Shown piece after piece: positions 14,601 to 24,098 of a DNA stretch of 64,000 nt. Positions within the stretch are counted from its first letter, which is position 1; every line of letters begins with the position of its first letter. A model generated the notes under the pieces. That model saw only the letters and a program-made list of their open reading frames with translations. It made no database searches and was not told where the DNA came from. The translations under genes and the position numbers were made by a program. The DNA is from Xiphias gladius (taxonomy: Eukaryota; Chordata; Actinopteri; Istiophoriformes; Xiphiidae): contig NC_053413.1 of the NCBI RefSeq assembly GCF_016859285.1, positions 16,139,501 through 16,203,500 on the forward strand. The letters are read 5' to 3'.

Positions 14601-17600
14601 CTCCCCTGCACCACCCCCATATCCACCCCGCCCCCAACGCCCACAGCTCCCCTCGAAGCAGCCAGCGAAGCCGCATGGCTCACTACGTTCTCAGCCAAAG
14701 TCCAGCTCAAAGCTTTGACGAGCAGGATGACTCTGGTGTCAGCTATGGCACGGACTGCCCAAACTCTGGCTCTTCTCTTCTGGGAAATGGAGGCATGGAC
14801 AGGGATCTTTTGAACTCCATGGATGGGCAGAATCAGTCACAGACCCCCCAAATGCAGCCCCCACTTCTGCCTGAGAAGAAGAGGGCGTCAGACGGGGAGC
14901 ATTCGCTGGGAACAGCCTCTCCAGCCCACAGTGGGTTCTCGAGTCCCCACAGCGGGAGCTCAGTTAGTATTCCCTTCCCCAACATTTTGCCTGACTTGTC
15001 AGCTCAGACGCCAGGCACAGCGTCACCTCTGCCAGGTAAGCTAAGGTCTGCTAAAGAAACTATTGGCCTCATTGGTGTCACTTAAGGTGATGAGCACACA
15101 AAAGAATGCTGCTAAGACTGTTTGGGCCTATTATTGTGTGTTTTTCAGATGTACTGGCTAGCAAGCAGGTTACTGTAAAATTTGTGCAGGACACATCGAA
15201 ATTCTGGTATAAGCCAGATATCTCAAGAGACCAAGGTAGGTTTCCCAGTTTCCAATTTCTATCCTAAGTAATAAAAGGAAATGCAACTTTTCTGCAGAAC
15301 TGTAGAGCAGCTTCATAACTATGTTTCTCTCCCCTCAGCAATTTCAGTCTTGAAGGACAAGGAGCCTGGCTGCTTTATCGTGAGGGACAGCCACTCCTTC
15401 AGAGGGGCCTATGGACTGGCAATGAAGGTGGCTACACCCCCACCCTCCGTTCTCCAACAGACCAAGAAAGGTACGACATGTGAATGTCTTGTGCATTGTA
15501 TTATTTGAGCAAGTAATATTCTTAACTTTTTCTCTTTGAAGTTCCGTTAGTTAATGGAACAATTCAACATTTTGGGGAAATGCACGCATTGCTTTCTCTC
15601 CAAGAATGACATAAAAGGATTGATACCAGTCTCATATCTGTGCATTAATCATGTAGCTGACGTCTGGACATGGTTAGCCTAGTTTATCACAAAGACTGAA
15701 AGGAGAAGGGGGGAAACAGCTAGAGTGATACGGAACTTCTCATCTGATTCTCAGACAGGAATGAAATATGGATTAAATCCATATTTCCATAAAATTTTGA
15801 AAAGTATTCTTTCAGTTATAATGGTGAAGGTATCAGGTCCACCAGTGTTCATGGGAATCATACATTACACAATCCCGCACAAAGCCATCTACAGTTACAG
15901 CCCACTGTACTCACCTTCATGGTGGAACATGAGAGCATCCTCTTCTGTTTGTGTGTGAGAGCTCCTCGCTCTGTGTTTCTCTCGTGGCCATCATAGTGAT
16001 GAAGCCACACAGAACCCTATTGCCTGATAGTCTTAGATGTGCAGCTAATGTTTCACCCCTTCACAAAAGATGTCCCGAGTCCATAAGCCTACTCTGATCC
16101 CAGGGCCATCTCCCGGGAAGCTCCCTGCCCCACATAACTAGATGTTATATCCAGGGACTAGGTTCAAAACAGGCTGCTTGGATATTAATCCCTAGTGTGT
16201 TTGTTTCAGGAAATACGGAAGGGGATTTTTTTTTTTTTGGAAAGAAAACAAAGTGTCTAGAGGAATCTGTCCAAACATTCTCTGGCCATGATTCGACATG
16301 AAAACAAAGGCTGATTGAGTGATGATACAGAGTCTCATACATCAGTTTTTCTGTTTTAAAAAAGGGCCAGAGGGACGTTAAATCCCACACAATGTGTTCC
16401 AGAGACAAGTTGGATTATTCATAAGATTTTATTTTTTAACAAAAACAACACAAGAAGCGACAAAGGATTCCCTTATACCCTTCCTCTACCAGCCCACCAC
16501 ATCGTTCAACCCTTCCATTTTATCCTCCGCTCGCACCTGTCCTTTTGTATGCTCTCAGCCCTACGCAGTCTAACGGCACCTGTGGTGACATCATGACTTG
16601 GTCTTTCTCCACACACTCAGTTTGGGGCATTGTGGCTCCTTATAAGTGTGAAACCCTATCCACTTTAAGGAGCGGGCCTTTCTCCAAGCCTTTGTGTCAA
16701 GACATTCCTCACATAGACTCCTCCTGCCCCCTTAGAGGCGCTTCTGTGGAATCATAATCCCATTGATCTCTGGAGAGGTCGAATGTAATGATTTAACATG
16801 TTTTATGTAACTTTTCAAGGCTGGGAAACTATATGTTGTGCTGAGATAAATGCTTGGAGCACTGATTTAGGTCAGAGTAAATCTAGGGTGTCAGATAGAG
16901 GACAGTTTTGCTAAAACAGAGGACAGGCAATTATGCAGAATTAATTATCTCTCATATCTCTTTCTGTATCCTCTGTCGGTCCTTTTTTTTTTTTAACAGG
17001 AGGCGATATATCCAATGAACTAGTACGACACTTCCTGATCGAGTGTACACAGAAAGGAGTTCGGTTGAAGGGTTGCCCAAATGAGCCCTATTTTGGTGAG
17101 TGCCTGCTCTGTTAAAACAGTGACAGCTCCTGGCTGTTGGGCTACAGCGCACCAAAGATCAAGCATCCATGCACAACACTGCCCTCTACTGGTCTGTGGT
17201 GTATTGTATCAGTGGCTAGTACAGGATAACTACAGCATCTTTGCAGCAGACAGTTGAGTTGATGTGGCAAAGTGATTACGTGGATGATCAACCAAATCAA
17301 CAAGATTGTCGTTCCATTGATTGTATTTCCTATAATACAAATGAAATATTCACTTTAATCAATCATTTTTTTTTGTCATCTTTTTAGTAATAGCAGACGA
17401 AATACAAAACAAGTGGTTGATGTGGCCATGAAGCATCAGTTTGATTTCATATGCTTTTCTTTTACAGGAAGCTTAACTGCGTTGGTCTGCCAGCATTCAA
17501 TCACTCCCTTGGCCCTGCCCTGTAAACTTATTATACCTGACAGAGGTAAACATTCACACAGTCATACAGTTTTATTTTCTTGGGGAAGATTATGGTCAAA

Positions 17601-20448
17601 AAAGAAAATAAGCATCATTTAGGCTTTGTGGCTACCCATATCTGCCTGTCTGTGTGTTTAGCTGTCTGGCCATTTAGTCATTTTATTTGTTTATGTATCT
17701 GTTGTGGTTTTACTAAATAATCTCAGTAATGGTTTGTTGTTCTTGATCATAGATCCTCTTGAAGATGTTGTGGAGAATACCTCACAATCAGTCACCAACT
17801 CTGCTGCTGAGCTGCTAAAACAGGGTGCAGGTAGTCAAGCGTCTAACATCACTTGCTATGAATAGTCATTATGACAAAGTAGCGATGGCACTGTACATAA
17901 ACACTGATGCAATCCTTGTGTGCAGTTTTGGAAATGAGTGCATCCACACAGAGCCCGTTTTTCTTTTCCTGTTATTATGGACATTGGCACTGTATGCACT
18001 TGCTCTGCAGTTATTTGCACCTAGCTGTTTTGACCTGAGAGTAATTCGAATCTGTGTGCTCCTGCAGCCTGTAACGTGTGGTACCTGGGCTCAGTGGAAA
18101 TGGAGTCCCTGACGGGCGTCCAGGCAGTACAGAAAGCCACCAGTATGACTCTGAGCTCCAACCCTCCACCAACCTCCACCGTGGTCCACTTCAAAGTTTC
18201 GTCCCAGGGAATCACCCTCACCGACAACCAGAGGAAGTAAGTACCAAACACACTTTTATACCATACATACATGCAATGATCCACTTCTCACAATAACCAT
18301 GATTTTGTCTGTTTTTAGGCTCTTCTTCAGGAGGCATTACAATGTCAATACAGTCATATTTTGTGCATTGGACCCTCAAGATAGAAAGTGAGTATTGCTG
18401 ATTTAAAGTCTGACCACCAGATTGAATATCAGATTGTTAGTCATGACAATTGGTAGGCAAACCTGTTATTACTCCAAGAAGGAGTGGCATGACAAACTAT
18501 TTCCTAGGTAATTACTGCTTGAGCAAAAAATTACATAAGCAAAGGAATATCAGCAAACCAAGGATGGCACTGTTGTACAATGGTTAGCACTGTTGCCTCA
18601 CAGCAAGAAGGTTCTGGGTTCGAACCCCAGGTCTGGCCAGGTCCTCTCCGTGTGGAGTTTTCATATTCTGCCTGAGGATTTCCTCTGAGTTCTCCAGCTT
18701 CTTCCCACAGTCTGAAGACATGTTAGGTTTATTGGCAGCTCCAAATTTCTCATAGGTGTAAACGTGGGTTTCACTGGTTGTTTGTCTCTTAGTGTACGCC
18801 CTATGATAGACAAAGATAAATAAAATTTAATTTTATTGATTATTTTGAACGTGCAAGTGGAGGCTCTGTGTATTTGATAAGTTGTAATAAGACAATAACT
18901 AAGTAATCCTCCCAACTATTATCCTCTTTTTCACTAAACATAGGTGGAAAAAAGATGGCTGTCCTTCAGCAAAGTAAGTAAATTATTATTTTTTAAATAC
19001 ATTAGCTTCAGAAAGTATTGAGATCCATTCATTTTTTCACACTTTATTCTGCTGTAGATTTAATTCTAAATTGATAAAATTCCCACGTCTACACCCAGTG
19101 ACCCATAATGACAAAGTGAGTACATTTTTTTTTAGATTTTTGGAAATTTATTAAAAATAAAAAACTGAAATCTCACAAATACAAAGGTATTCGGACCCTT
19201 TTACAGTACTTTGTAGAAGCCCATTTGGCATTAGGTACAGCTTCAAGTCTTCTTGAGTAAGTCTGTACAAGCTTTGCACACCTGGATTTGTTCAGTTTAT
19301 CCCATTTTTCCTAGCAGATCCCTTCAAGCTCTGTCAGAATGAATGGGAAGCATCTGTGAACTAGCACCTTAGGTCTCTCCACAGTTGTTCTATGTGGTTT
19401 AAGTCTGGGCTTTGGCTGGGCCACTCAAGGACCGTCAGAAACTTGTTAAGTAACCCCTCCAGAGTTGTCTTGTTTGTATGCTTTGGGTCACTGTCTTGCT
19501 GAGAGGTGGACAGTCGCCCCATTCTCAGGTTGCGTGCATAAAAGCCCGATTGATGCAGTGCTGCTGAGGTGCTCGTCCCTCTGGCAGGTCCTCCCATCTT
19601 TGCAGAGGACTTCTAAAGGTCTGTTAGAGTGACCGTTGGGTTCTTGGTCGCCTTCCTGACCAAGGCCCCTCTTGCCCCGTTACTCAGATTGGCCAGGCGG
19701 CCAGCTCTAGGAAGAGTCATGGTGGTTCCAAAATGTGCTCCCTGGAACACCCAAGAAATTATTTTATACCCTTGCCGTGATCTATGCCTCCCTATATTTT
19801 TATTGCGGAGGTCTAAAGTGTGTTCCTTGGATTTCATGGCTTGGTTTTTGTCCTGACATGCACTGTGAATTGTGGGACTTTATATACACAGGTGTGTGCC
19901 TTTCTATACTAAGTCCAATCAATTCAGTTTGCCACTGGTGGACTCCAGTCAAGTTATAGACACATTTCATGGATTAATTAAACCCAAGTGGATGCACCTG
20001 ACCACAAATGTAGCACAGCAAAGGAAATGAGAGACTTCAGATGTTGATTTCTAATAAAGTTGCACATATTTCTGAAATACGTTTTCACTTTGTCATTATG
20101 GGTTACTGATGTCACTCAATTGGCAATTTTATCCATTTAAGATTAAATCTACAACAGTACAAATTGTGCAAAAAGTGAAAGACTCTGAGTACTTTCTGAA
20201 GCCATTGTACCTACAACCAGAACAGCAGTTATTTTTAAAGGGACTTGGTCAGTTTGAGACAGATGACAGTGCAGCTATTAAGTACTTTGCTCCACCTTTG
20301 CAGGATCTTCGGCTTTGTGGCTAGGAAAACTGGCACTTCCATGGACAATATATGTCACCTGTTTGCAGAGCATGACCCTGAGCAGCCAGCGAGTGCCATT
20401 GTCAACTTTGTGTCCAAGGTGATGATTGGCTCGCAGAAGAGTAAGTAG
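1..20448 (+). CDS. tns3: Tensin 3 (partial, 5' end outside window), 19 coding exons
   Basis: Focal-adhesion adaptor linking integrin beta tails to actin and tyrosine-phosphorylated partners. Exons seen: 1-43, 132-261, 516-581, 1801-1902, 6930-8117, 11619-11776, 11884-12016, 12155-12238, 14126-14255, 14476-15035, 15149-15235, 15339-15470, 17000-17095, 17468-17545, 17753-17830, 18068-18236, 18319-18387, 18944-18973, 20304-20448. Joined, they give one open frame of 1,158 residues. Domain order: end of the PTEN-like C2 domain, a long Ser/Pro-rich linker with the tensin-3 blocks [16 protein letters not shown] and [15 protein letters not shown], an SH2 domain with FIVRDS, and a PTB domain ending [13 protein letters not shown]. 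The C-terminal half follows human TNS3 closely, which separates it from TNS1, TNS2 and TNS4. The phosphatase-like domain and first exons lie before base 1. A 21-residue human exon (LYAKVRKK region) was not found, but exons 4 and 5 still join in frame. Confidence 0.96.
132..261 (+). CDS. tns3: tns3 exon, C2 domain
   Basis: Starts after TTGTAG with IKCYHKS and contains [15 protein letters not shown], a highly conserved tensin C2 strand. Ends in phase 1 at a GT donor. Confidence 0.95.
516..581 (+). CDS. tns3: tns3 exon, C2 domain
   Basis: 66 nt, phase 1 to 1, encoding [19 protein letters not shown] and a few more residues. Flanked by TTCCAG and GTAGAT. Confidence 0.95.
1093..1526. repeat. Fold-back (long inverted repeat) element, full copy
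   Basis: Left arm about 1093-1260 contains GAAGCAGGAGATAACAGCTA followed by GCCTGGCTC. The right arm about 1373-1526 reads as its reverse complement (CAGGCTAGCTGTTTTCCCCT). The arms also share the GAGAGTTATAT / ATATAACTCT ends. A spacer of about 110 bases separates them. Arm motifs recur at 15560, 44090 and 56562, so it is a dispersed repeat, here in a tns3 intron. Confidence 0.8.
1801..1902 (+). CDS. tns3: tns3 exon, end of C2 domain
   Basis: 102 nt, phase 1 to 1. Contains [19 protein letters not shown], the conserved end of the tensin C2 domain. Acceptor GGTCCAG, donor GTACTG. Confidence 0.95.
2550..2662. repeat. (CA)n microsatellite, interrupted
   Basis: Two CA runs (about 2550-2586 and 2612-2662) separated by a GC-richer segment with CGTACGCGCGCA. 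Confidence 0.95.
5281..5360 (+). promoter_or_regulatory. Possible intragenic promoter with CArG box in tns3
   Basis: A GC/C-rich block has CCGCCC- and CCCCACCCC-type Sp1/KLF sites. It is followed by a perfect serum-response-factor CArG box, CCTTATTTGG, at 5348-5357. A consensus donor (AAG|GTAAGA) lies about 230 bases on, at 5585. Sites are seen; promoter function is inferred. Confidence 0.3.
5376..5585 (+). other. Possible alternative 5' exon of a short tns3 transcript
   Basis: Bounded at 3' by a strong donor after 5585. ATGs at 5376 and 5484 share a frame that would hit a TAA soon after joining to 6930, so they would act as upstream ORFs. Translation could then start at the first ATG of exon 6930-8117 (7241, GAAATGG context). 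No cDNA evidence is available. Confidence 0.2.
6930..8117 (+). CDS. tns3: tns3 large linker exon
   Basis: 1,188 nt, phase 1 to 1. Encodes the low-complexity linker with conserved islands: [51 protein letters not shown], the [11 protein letters not shown] and [13 protein letters not shown] blocks, [12 protein letters not shown], and an acidic-hydrophobic helix [16 protein letters not shown] that resembles the LD-type motif of tensin 3. First in-frame ATG is at 7241. Confidence 0.96.
8118..11618 (+). other. tns3: tns3 intron 5
   Basis: Non-coding apart from the hAT-like miniature element at 10229-10560. The open frame near 10890-11147 has no phase-compatible splice entry and was not called. 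Confidence 0.7.
10229..10560. mobile_element. hAT-like miniature inverted-repeat element
   Basis: AT-rich element of about 330 bases with imperfect terminal inverted repeats: CGTTGGGTGATATG at the left and TATATTGCCCAACCCT at the right. These ends resemble short hAT-type elements common in fish. No transposase is present. Confidence 0.5.
11619..11776 (+). CDS. tns3: tns3 linker exon
   Basis: 158 nt, phase 1 to 0, Ser/Arg-rich ([26 protein letters not shown]). Acceptor TATCCAG keeps the frame open; the next AG a few bases on would put a TAG in frame. Sequence identity to other tensins is weak here, as expected for the linker. Confidence 0.82.
11884..12016 (+). CDS. tns3: tns3 linker exon
   Basis: 133 nt, phase 0 to 1, ending in [17 protein letters not shown], which matches the STPAFPVSPETPY block of human tensin 3. 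Strong polypyrimidine acceptor. Confidence 0.93.
12155..12238 (+). CDS. tns3: tns3 linker exon
   Basis: 84 nt, phase 1 to 1, beginning [20 protein letters not shown]. Follows TTTTCAG and is followed by GTAGGT. Frame runs on from TPY in the preceding exon. Confidence 0.85.
12239..14125 (+). other. tns3: tns3 intron 8
   Basis: About 1.9 kb with no recognised repeat family and no supported exon; open frames here are on one or other strand without coding resemblance. Confidence 0.6.
14126..14255 (+). CDS. tns3: tns3 linker exon
   Basis: 130 nt, phase 1 to 2. Encodes [20 protein letters not shown] and a Ser/Thr-rich stretch. Acceptor CACACAG, donor GTAGAA. Confidence 0.85.
14476..15035 (+). CDS. 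tns3: tns3 linker exon before SH2
   Basis: 560 nt, phase 2 to 1. His/Ser/Pro-rich, then the conserved [20 protein letters not shown] and [20 protein letters not shown] blocks just before the SH2 domain in tensin 3. The acceptor is CTCAAG, weaker than its neighbours, but phase and homology support it. Confidence 0.93.
15149..15235 (+). CDS. tns3: tns3 exon, start of SH2
   Basis: 87 nt, phase 1 to 1: [20 protein letters not shown]. The FWYKPDISR block opens the tensin SH2 domain. Confidence 0.97.
15339..15470 (+). CDS. tns3: tns3 exon, SH2 core
   Basis: 132 nt. Contains [19 protein letters not shown]; the Arg of FIVRDS is the phosphotyrosine-binding residue of the SH2 fold. Confidence 0.98.
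15560..15735. repeat. Fold-back element, left-arm fragment
   Basis: Same family as the copy at 1093-1526: ATTCAACATTTTGGGGAAAT, then a TAGCTGACGTCTGGACATGG block, then GGGGGAAACAGCTAG. Only one arm is present, in the tns3 intron between SH2 exons. Confidence 0.55.
17000..17095 (+). CDS. tns3: tns3 exon, SH2
   Basis: 96 nt, phase 1 to 1: [20 protein letters not shown] then NEPYF. Long T-tract acceptor TTTTAACAG. Confidence 0.97.
17468..17545 (+). CDS. tns3: tns3 exon, end of SH2
   Basis: 78 nt: [20 protein letters not shown], the invariant C-terminal segment of tensin SH2 domains. Confidence 0.97.
17753..17830 (+). CDS. tns3: tns3 exon, SH2-PTB junction
   Basis: 78 nt, phase 1 to 1: [11 protein letters not shown] then [11 protein letters not shown], typical of tensin 3 between SH2 and PTB. 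Confidence 0.95.
18068..18236 (+). CDS. tns3: tns3 exon, PTB domain
   Basis: 169 nt, phase 1 to 2: [20 protein letters not shown], then [19 protein letters not shown], the first half of the PTB domain. Confidence 0.97.
18319..18387 (+). CDS. tns3: tns3 exon, PTB domain
   Basis: 69 nt, phase 2 to 2: [20 protein letters not shown], a PTB core strand. Confidence 0.97.
18563..18811 (+). repeat. tRNA-like dispersed repeat (SINE-like)
   Basis: Contains ACAATGGTTAGCACTGTTGC and GGGTTCGAACCCCAG, the latter a good pol III B box. It continues with GTGTGGAGTTT, CCCACAGTCTGAAGACATG and a TTGTCTCTTAGTG tail. This matches a very common teleost interspersed repeat. It lies between tns3 exons 17 and 18. 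Confidence 0.7.
18944..18973 (+). CDS. tns3: tns3 30-nt micro-exon, PTB domain
   Basis: Only 30 nt, phase 2 to 2, encoding [10 protein letters not shown]. It matches the KWIKDGPSSK segment of human tensin 3. Upstream intron carries a tRNA-like repeat and downstream intron a Tc1-like element. Confidence 0.92.
18998..20209 (-). mobile_element. Tc1/mariner-like element with decayed transposase
   Basis: About 1.2 kb bounded by inverted repeats: TACATTAGCTTCAGAAAGTA at the left and its near complement ending GAAGCCATTGTA at the right, with TA at both ends. On the minus strand, broken frames encode transposase pieces: [11 protein letters not shown] and [18 protein letters not shown] near 19380-19500 (the catalytic region), and [13 protein letters not shown] with [10 protein letters not shown] near 19680-19780. 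Frames are interrupted, so the copy is dead. It sits inside the last tns3 intron. Confidence 0.92.
19361..19837 (-). pseudogene. Tc1 transposase remnant
   Basis: Two minus-strand frames (19613-19837 then 19361-19597) cover the helix-turn-helix region and the DDE-type C-terminal region. They are separated by a stop or frameshift, and large parts of the roughly 340-residue protein are missing. Confidence 0.85.
20304..20448 (+). CDS. tns3: tns3 terminal coding exon, end of PTB
   Basis: Reads [20 protein letters not shown], then [19 protein letters not shown] and IGSQKSK, with TAG at 20446-20448. Same ending as human tensin 3 apart from the last residues. Confidence 0.97.
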
Positions 20449-21250
20449 GACAGAGCTGATCTCCTGGACAGACTTTTACTAATAGCAGAAACAACAAATA
20501 AAGACTGAGGCTGAACAAAGGTCAGAATGTCAGGACTGGAGATGTTAATGACCTGAACATTAACCCTGGATATTAACTGGATATTTTATACATTATGATC
20601 ACTTACCAGCACCAGGACATTCGATTACACCTTTTAATAGAAAAATATAAATCTTCTTCTATTTTGTTACTTTTAATTCCTGTAAAATGAACTGTAAATT
20701 ACAAAATTCTGAAAACATCAAAATCATAAGAAATGTGTATTTTTTTTCTACTGGTTTACAACAGTAATGTCTTATATAGTTAGATGTATTCAATCTCATC
20801 ATATTTTAAGTACATAACACAAAAGCTGCTTTTCATGTTCATGCGAAATGTTATAGACAAATCAAGAAAACTCTAAGTTTGCATGTTATTTTTTTTCCTA
20901 ATATTTAACCAAAACAAGCTTCGTTCAAGCTATTAATATCCTGTAAAGTTGTAGCCGATGTAGAAGCACCTCTGTGCCGCATCTGATCAGCATGCAGTAT
21001 TTCTTCGTGGCGTTAAAGATGTGCAAAGGAAGTGCAGCAAATATGTATAGTTTGGACTCTAGGACTGGCTACATCTCACACAGGATTATCTTATTTTATC
21101 TATGCAATGTCAAATTTTATTTTTTTAAACCGTGGCCTTCTGTACATGTGCAGCATGTATGTGGCTTCTCTGAACTTGTTAAATCATTTTCTTCTTAAGA
21201 TGTGTGTGAATATGACCACTTTTAAAGCTGTCGGCAACAGTTAAATGAAA

Positions 21251-21313
21251 GCGTGTGTGCGCGCGTGCGCGCGTGCGTGCGTGCGTGTGTGCGTGTGTGT
21301 GTGTGTGTGTGTG
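21251..21313. repeat. (GT/GC)n alternating purine-pyrimidine tract in tns3 3' UTR
   Basis: Starts as mixed GTGCGC repeats and ends as (GT)n. The strictly alternating G-C/G-T composition has high Z-DNA-forming potential. Confidence 0.9.
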
Positions 21314-22059
21314 CTGAAATGAGAGAAATAGGAAAATATTTTAATTAATCGCTAATATATATTGACTCGACAGGAGTTAGTAAAAAACACATCAGTGCTT
21401 TGTGTAGAAGATAGTGGCATCCACTCACAGCTGCCAAATTTTACTTTGTTTTGCCCTCTTTGTGGGGCCACATGGCCACTAATGGCACTGCAGTGTTTGA
21501 GTATTAAAAAAATAAATCAATGTACACCATTTTGTACATTTAATTTGGCTTTTTAAAAAACACACAGGCTGCTATATTGACAGAAAAAATGCTGTCATTG
21601 TGTTAGTGGTTAAAAAGTTCTTGGAGGAATACTAAAGGAAGAAAGCGCTCATTGTTGGAATTGCACAAATAAATTTGGTACTTTGGTACATATTCAGCTG
21701 GTCATCTGTCAATGACATATACAACATACTTGCTCTGGGAGAAAGAGAAAAATGTTTACTATCCCAGCTGAGTGTTTGTTCACATAGTATATGAGATGAT
21801 GACAAAACAAATCATTCCTTTCGACTATTTTTGTTTGTTGGGCAGCCATTGTATCCAGAGAGGGACCTACCACCACAATAAAGCTCAGTTGATATTCTTA
21901 TATTGATTATGTACACATTTGTTATGTTGGTATCATTTTTCATGACATATTATCTGTACCTCATACTTATCTCATACAATACTGTGCCTCTGTTTATAAC
22001 ATGCTACATGTGAACGGTTTATTTGTATATTGATATTGCATTGTTTGTTGTGTTCTGTA

Positions 22060-22065
22060 AATAAA
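22060..22065 (+). terminator. Distal poly(A) signal AATAAA of tns3
   Basis: Canonical hexamer about 1.6 kb after the tns3 stop, last of several in the 3' UTR. Cleavage expected 15-30 bases later. Confidence 0.55.
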
Positions 22066-24057
22066 CTAAAGGAAACGTTTATGTAATCTAGGTGATCCGT
22101 AAACCCCTTAAATTAAAAGTTCGACATGGGCATTTCGTTTCCTCATCGGTTGCTTTTTGGTTGTTAAAATTATTTTATTCCATATTCCCTGACTGCATTT
22201 GTAGCTATATTCTGTATTAGCTTGTGCGAGCTCTTCATTTAAGTTTTTAACGGCTGCAGCTTTCCATCTCGTGGAAATATTGTAGATGTCTTGTGCATCA
22301 TTTTATATTAATTTCCTTAAAGTTTAGAATCGTTTTAGGAAACTTTGTAAACTTTCTGGGTCTCTGGGTTTAGATAATGCTTGGTTACACAACACGAGTT
22401 TGTAATGACAGACCCACTGGCAGGCTGTGCACTGCTGAACCGAAGACCCCGTGCACAGGTCTTGCCTGGTCTCAAGTCGCAGCCTCAACAGCTGGAGTAT
22501 GAGTCACAGGAAGGTTTCCAGCTTTAGTGTCTTCCAGTGGTAGCGATTATTCCACAATACAAAGCAGGAGGGGAGACAGATCATGACACTTCTGCCCAGT
22601 CAGGAAGGAGGTAACCCTGCTGGAAACATATTTACTTTCATTGTAGAGGAAGGAATAGCTTCAGTTCAGTTTGCAGCCAGCAGAGGACGCTAGCAACACA
22701 AAACTTCGAACCTGCACATTGTTGGAGAGGTTTTGTGACGTGGCTGATTTTTCACAGGCAAGATTAACTTTTTTTAAGCTGTAGCTTAAAGGTGAGATAA
22801 TAATTGTTTGAGACCAAAGTGGACCACCACCACATCTTTTAATAAGGCTGACACGCAGTGGTCTGCGTCTGCGTCTTTCTCTTTCCCTGCATATGCACAC
22901 ACCCGACACGCACACACGTCCATTCTCTCATTTGAGAAGTGCAGTACAAGAAAACTGTGCCGCCACGCAAGCCGGGACAGGTGCTGAGAGGGAATAAAAT
23001 TGAAGAGCCAAGCCTAAAAGGGAGGAAAGGTATAATGGGGTAGACCCTTCCTCCTCCCCCCTCACTACTGTCCCTCTGCAGGTGGTGAAAGTGAAGAATT
23101 CCCGGGGAGGGCAGGAAGGAAGTGAAGGCCCAGGTGTGGCGACAGCAGAGAGCCCAGAGCCCGTCTTCCTCTGTTATTTAGTGCAGAGAGGCCTCGAAAT
23201 AAAAGAAGCCGGGGAAAGTCCAGAAAGCCTAGCAACATTATTAGACTACAGAGGAACCTGTCAGCAGAGACAATATTTCACACATTTAATAACAGTCTGA
23301 GTGAGCATGAGAGAGCGGGCCTAGCTCTATAGTGCAATAATTCCCCATCAAGCTTGATTTATATGTCTTAATACTTACTATTACCTAGCTTATTAATAAT
23401 AATGTAGGAGAACTACACTGCCCAAAAGCAGAATTAAATTTATTTCCCAACCCTTAACCAGCACATGGCCACCACTGATGAGCTTCTTTAATGTAAACAC
23501 TGCTATTGTATTGACATTCCTGACCTGACCAAGGACCCGTAACAGACACTGATTAAGCCTGTCACATACAGTATGCCTGTCTCAACAAATACCAGCTTTC
23601 CAATAAACGCCATAGATTTACACCAGTCTCCTCAAGCAGATTGAAACCAATCAAGTTTCGTTTTGCAGATAATGCGGAGGTGAAAGGCCCTGTTTATCAG
23701 GCTGACAGAACTCATTATCATTCCTCAAGCACCCCAGCTCTGCTGCATTTTTACGACCACTTAATTAGAGGGGCAGGGCTCATCTCTTTCCTCTGAGGCA
23801 GAACAAAGGTTGAGGGGCAAAAATAGAAAGTTCACTCTGGGATGGCTGCCCAATTTGGGGCTCCTGTTTGGCTTTCAGCAGACACAGAAACCTCAAAACG
23901 CACTGAGATAAACTGGGCTTTCATATCAAGCCACGTAACAGTTCACGTCAGGTCAAAATGAGGGGATGTTATGGAGTGAAGTTGATGCTTATTAACGAAT
24001 ACTTGGTATAAGTAATATTTTTTTCTCCAGAATCATTCAAAAAAATTCTAAAGTCTG

Positions 24058-24098
24058 CTTATTATTATTATAATTATAATTATTATTATTATTATTAA
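24058..24098. repeat. (TTA)n low-complexity run
   Basis: Imperfect TTATTATTA / TAATTATAA run. Confidence 0.85.

Larger units (their letters stand above)
20449..22080 (+). other. tns3: tns3 3' UTR (predicted)
   Basis: AT-rich sequence after the stop codon. Possible poly(A) signals AATAAA occur at 20497, 21671 and 21880, and the most convincing distal one at 22060. The (GT/GC)n tract at 21251-21313 lies inside. The extent is inferred from signals only. Confidence 0.6.

Noticed and set aside
18590-18640. tRNA gene around GGTTCGAACCCC
   Set aside because: Good B box but the upstream part does not form the acceptor and D arms; it is the tRNA-like repeat.
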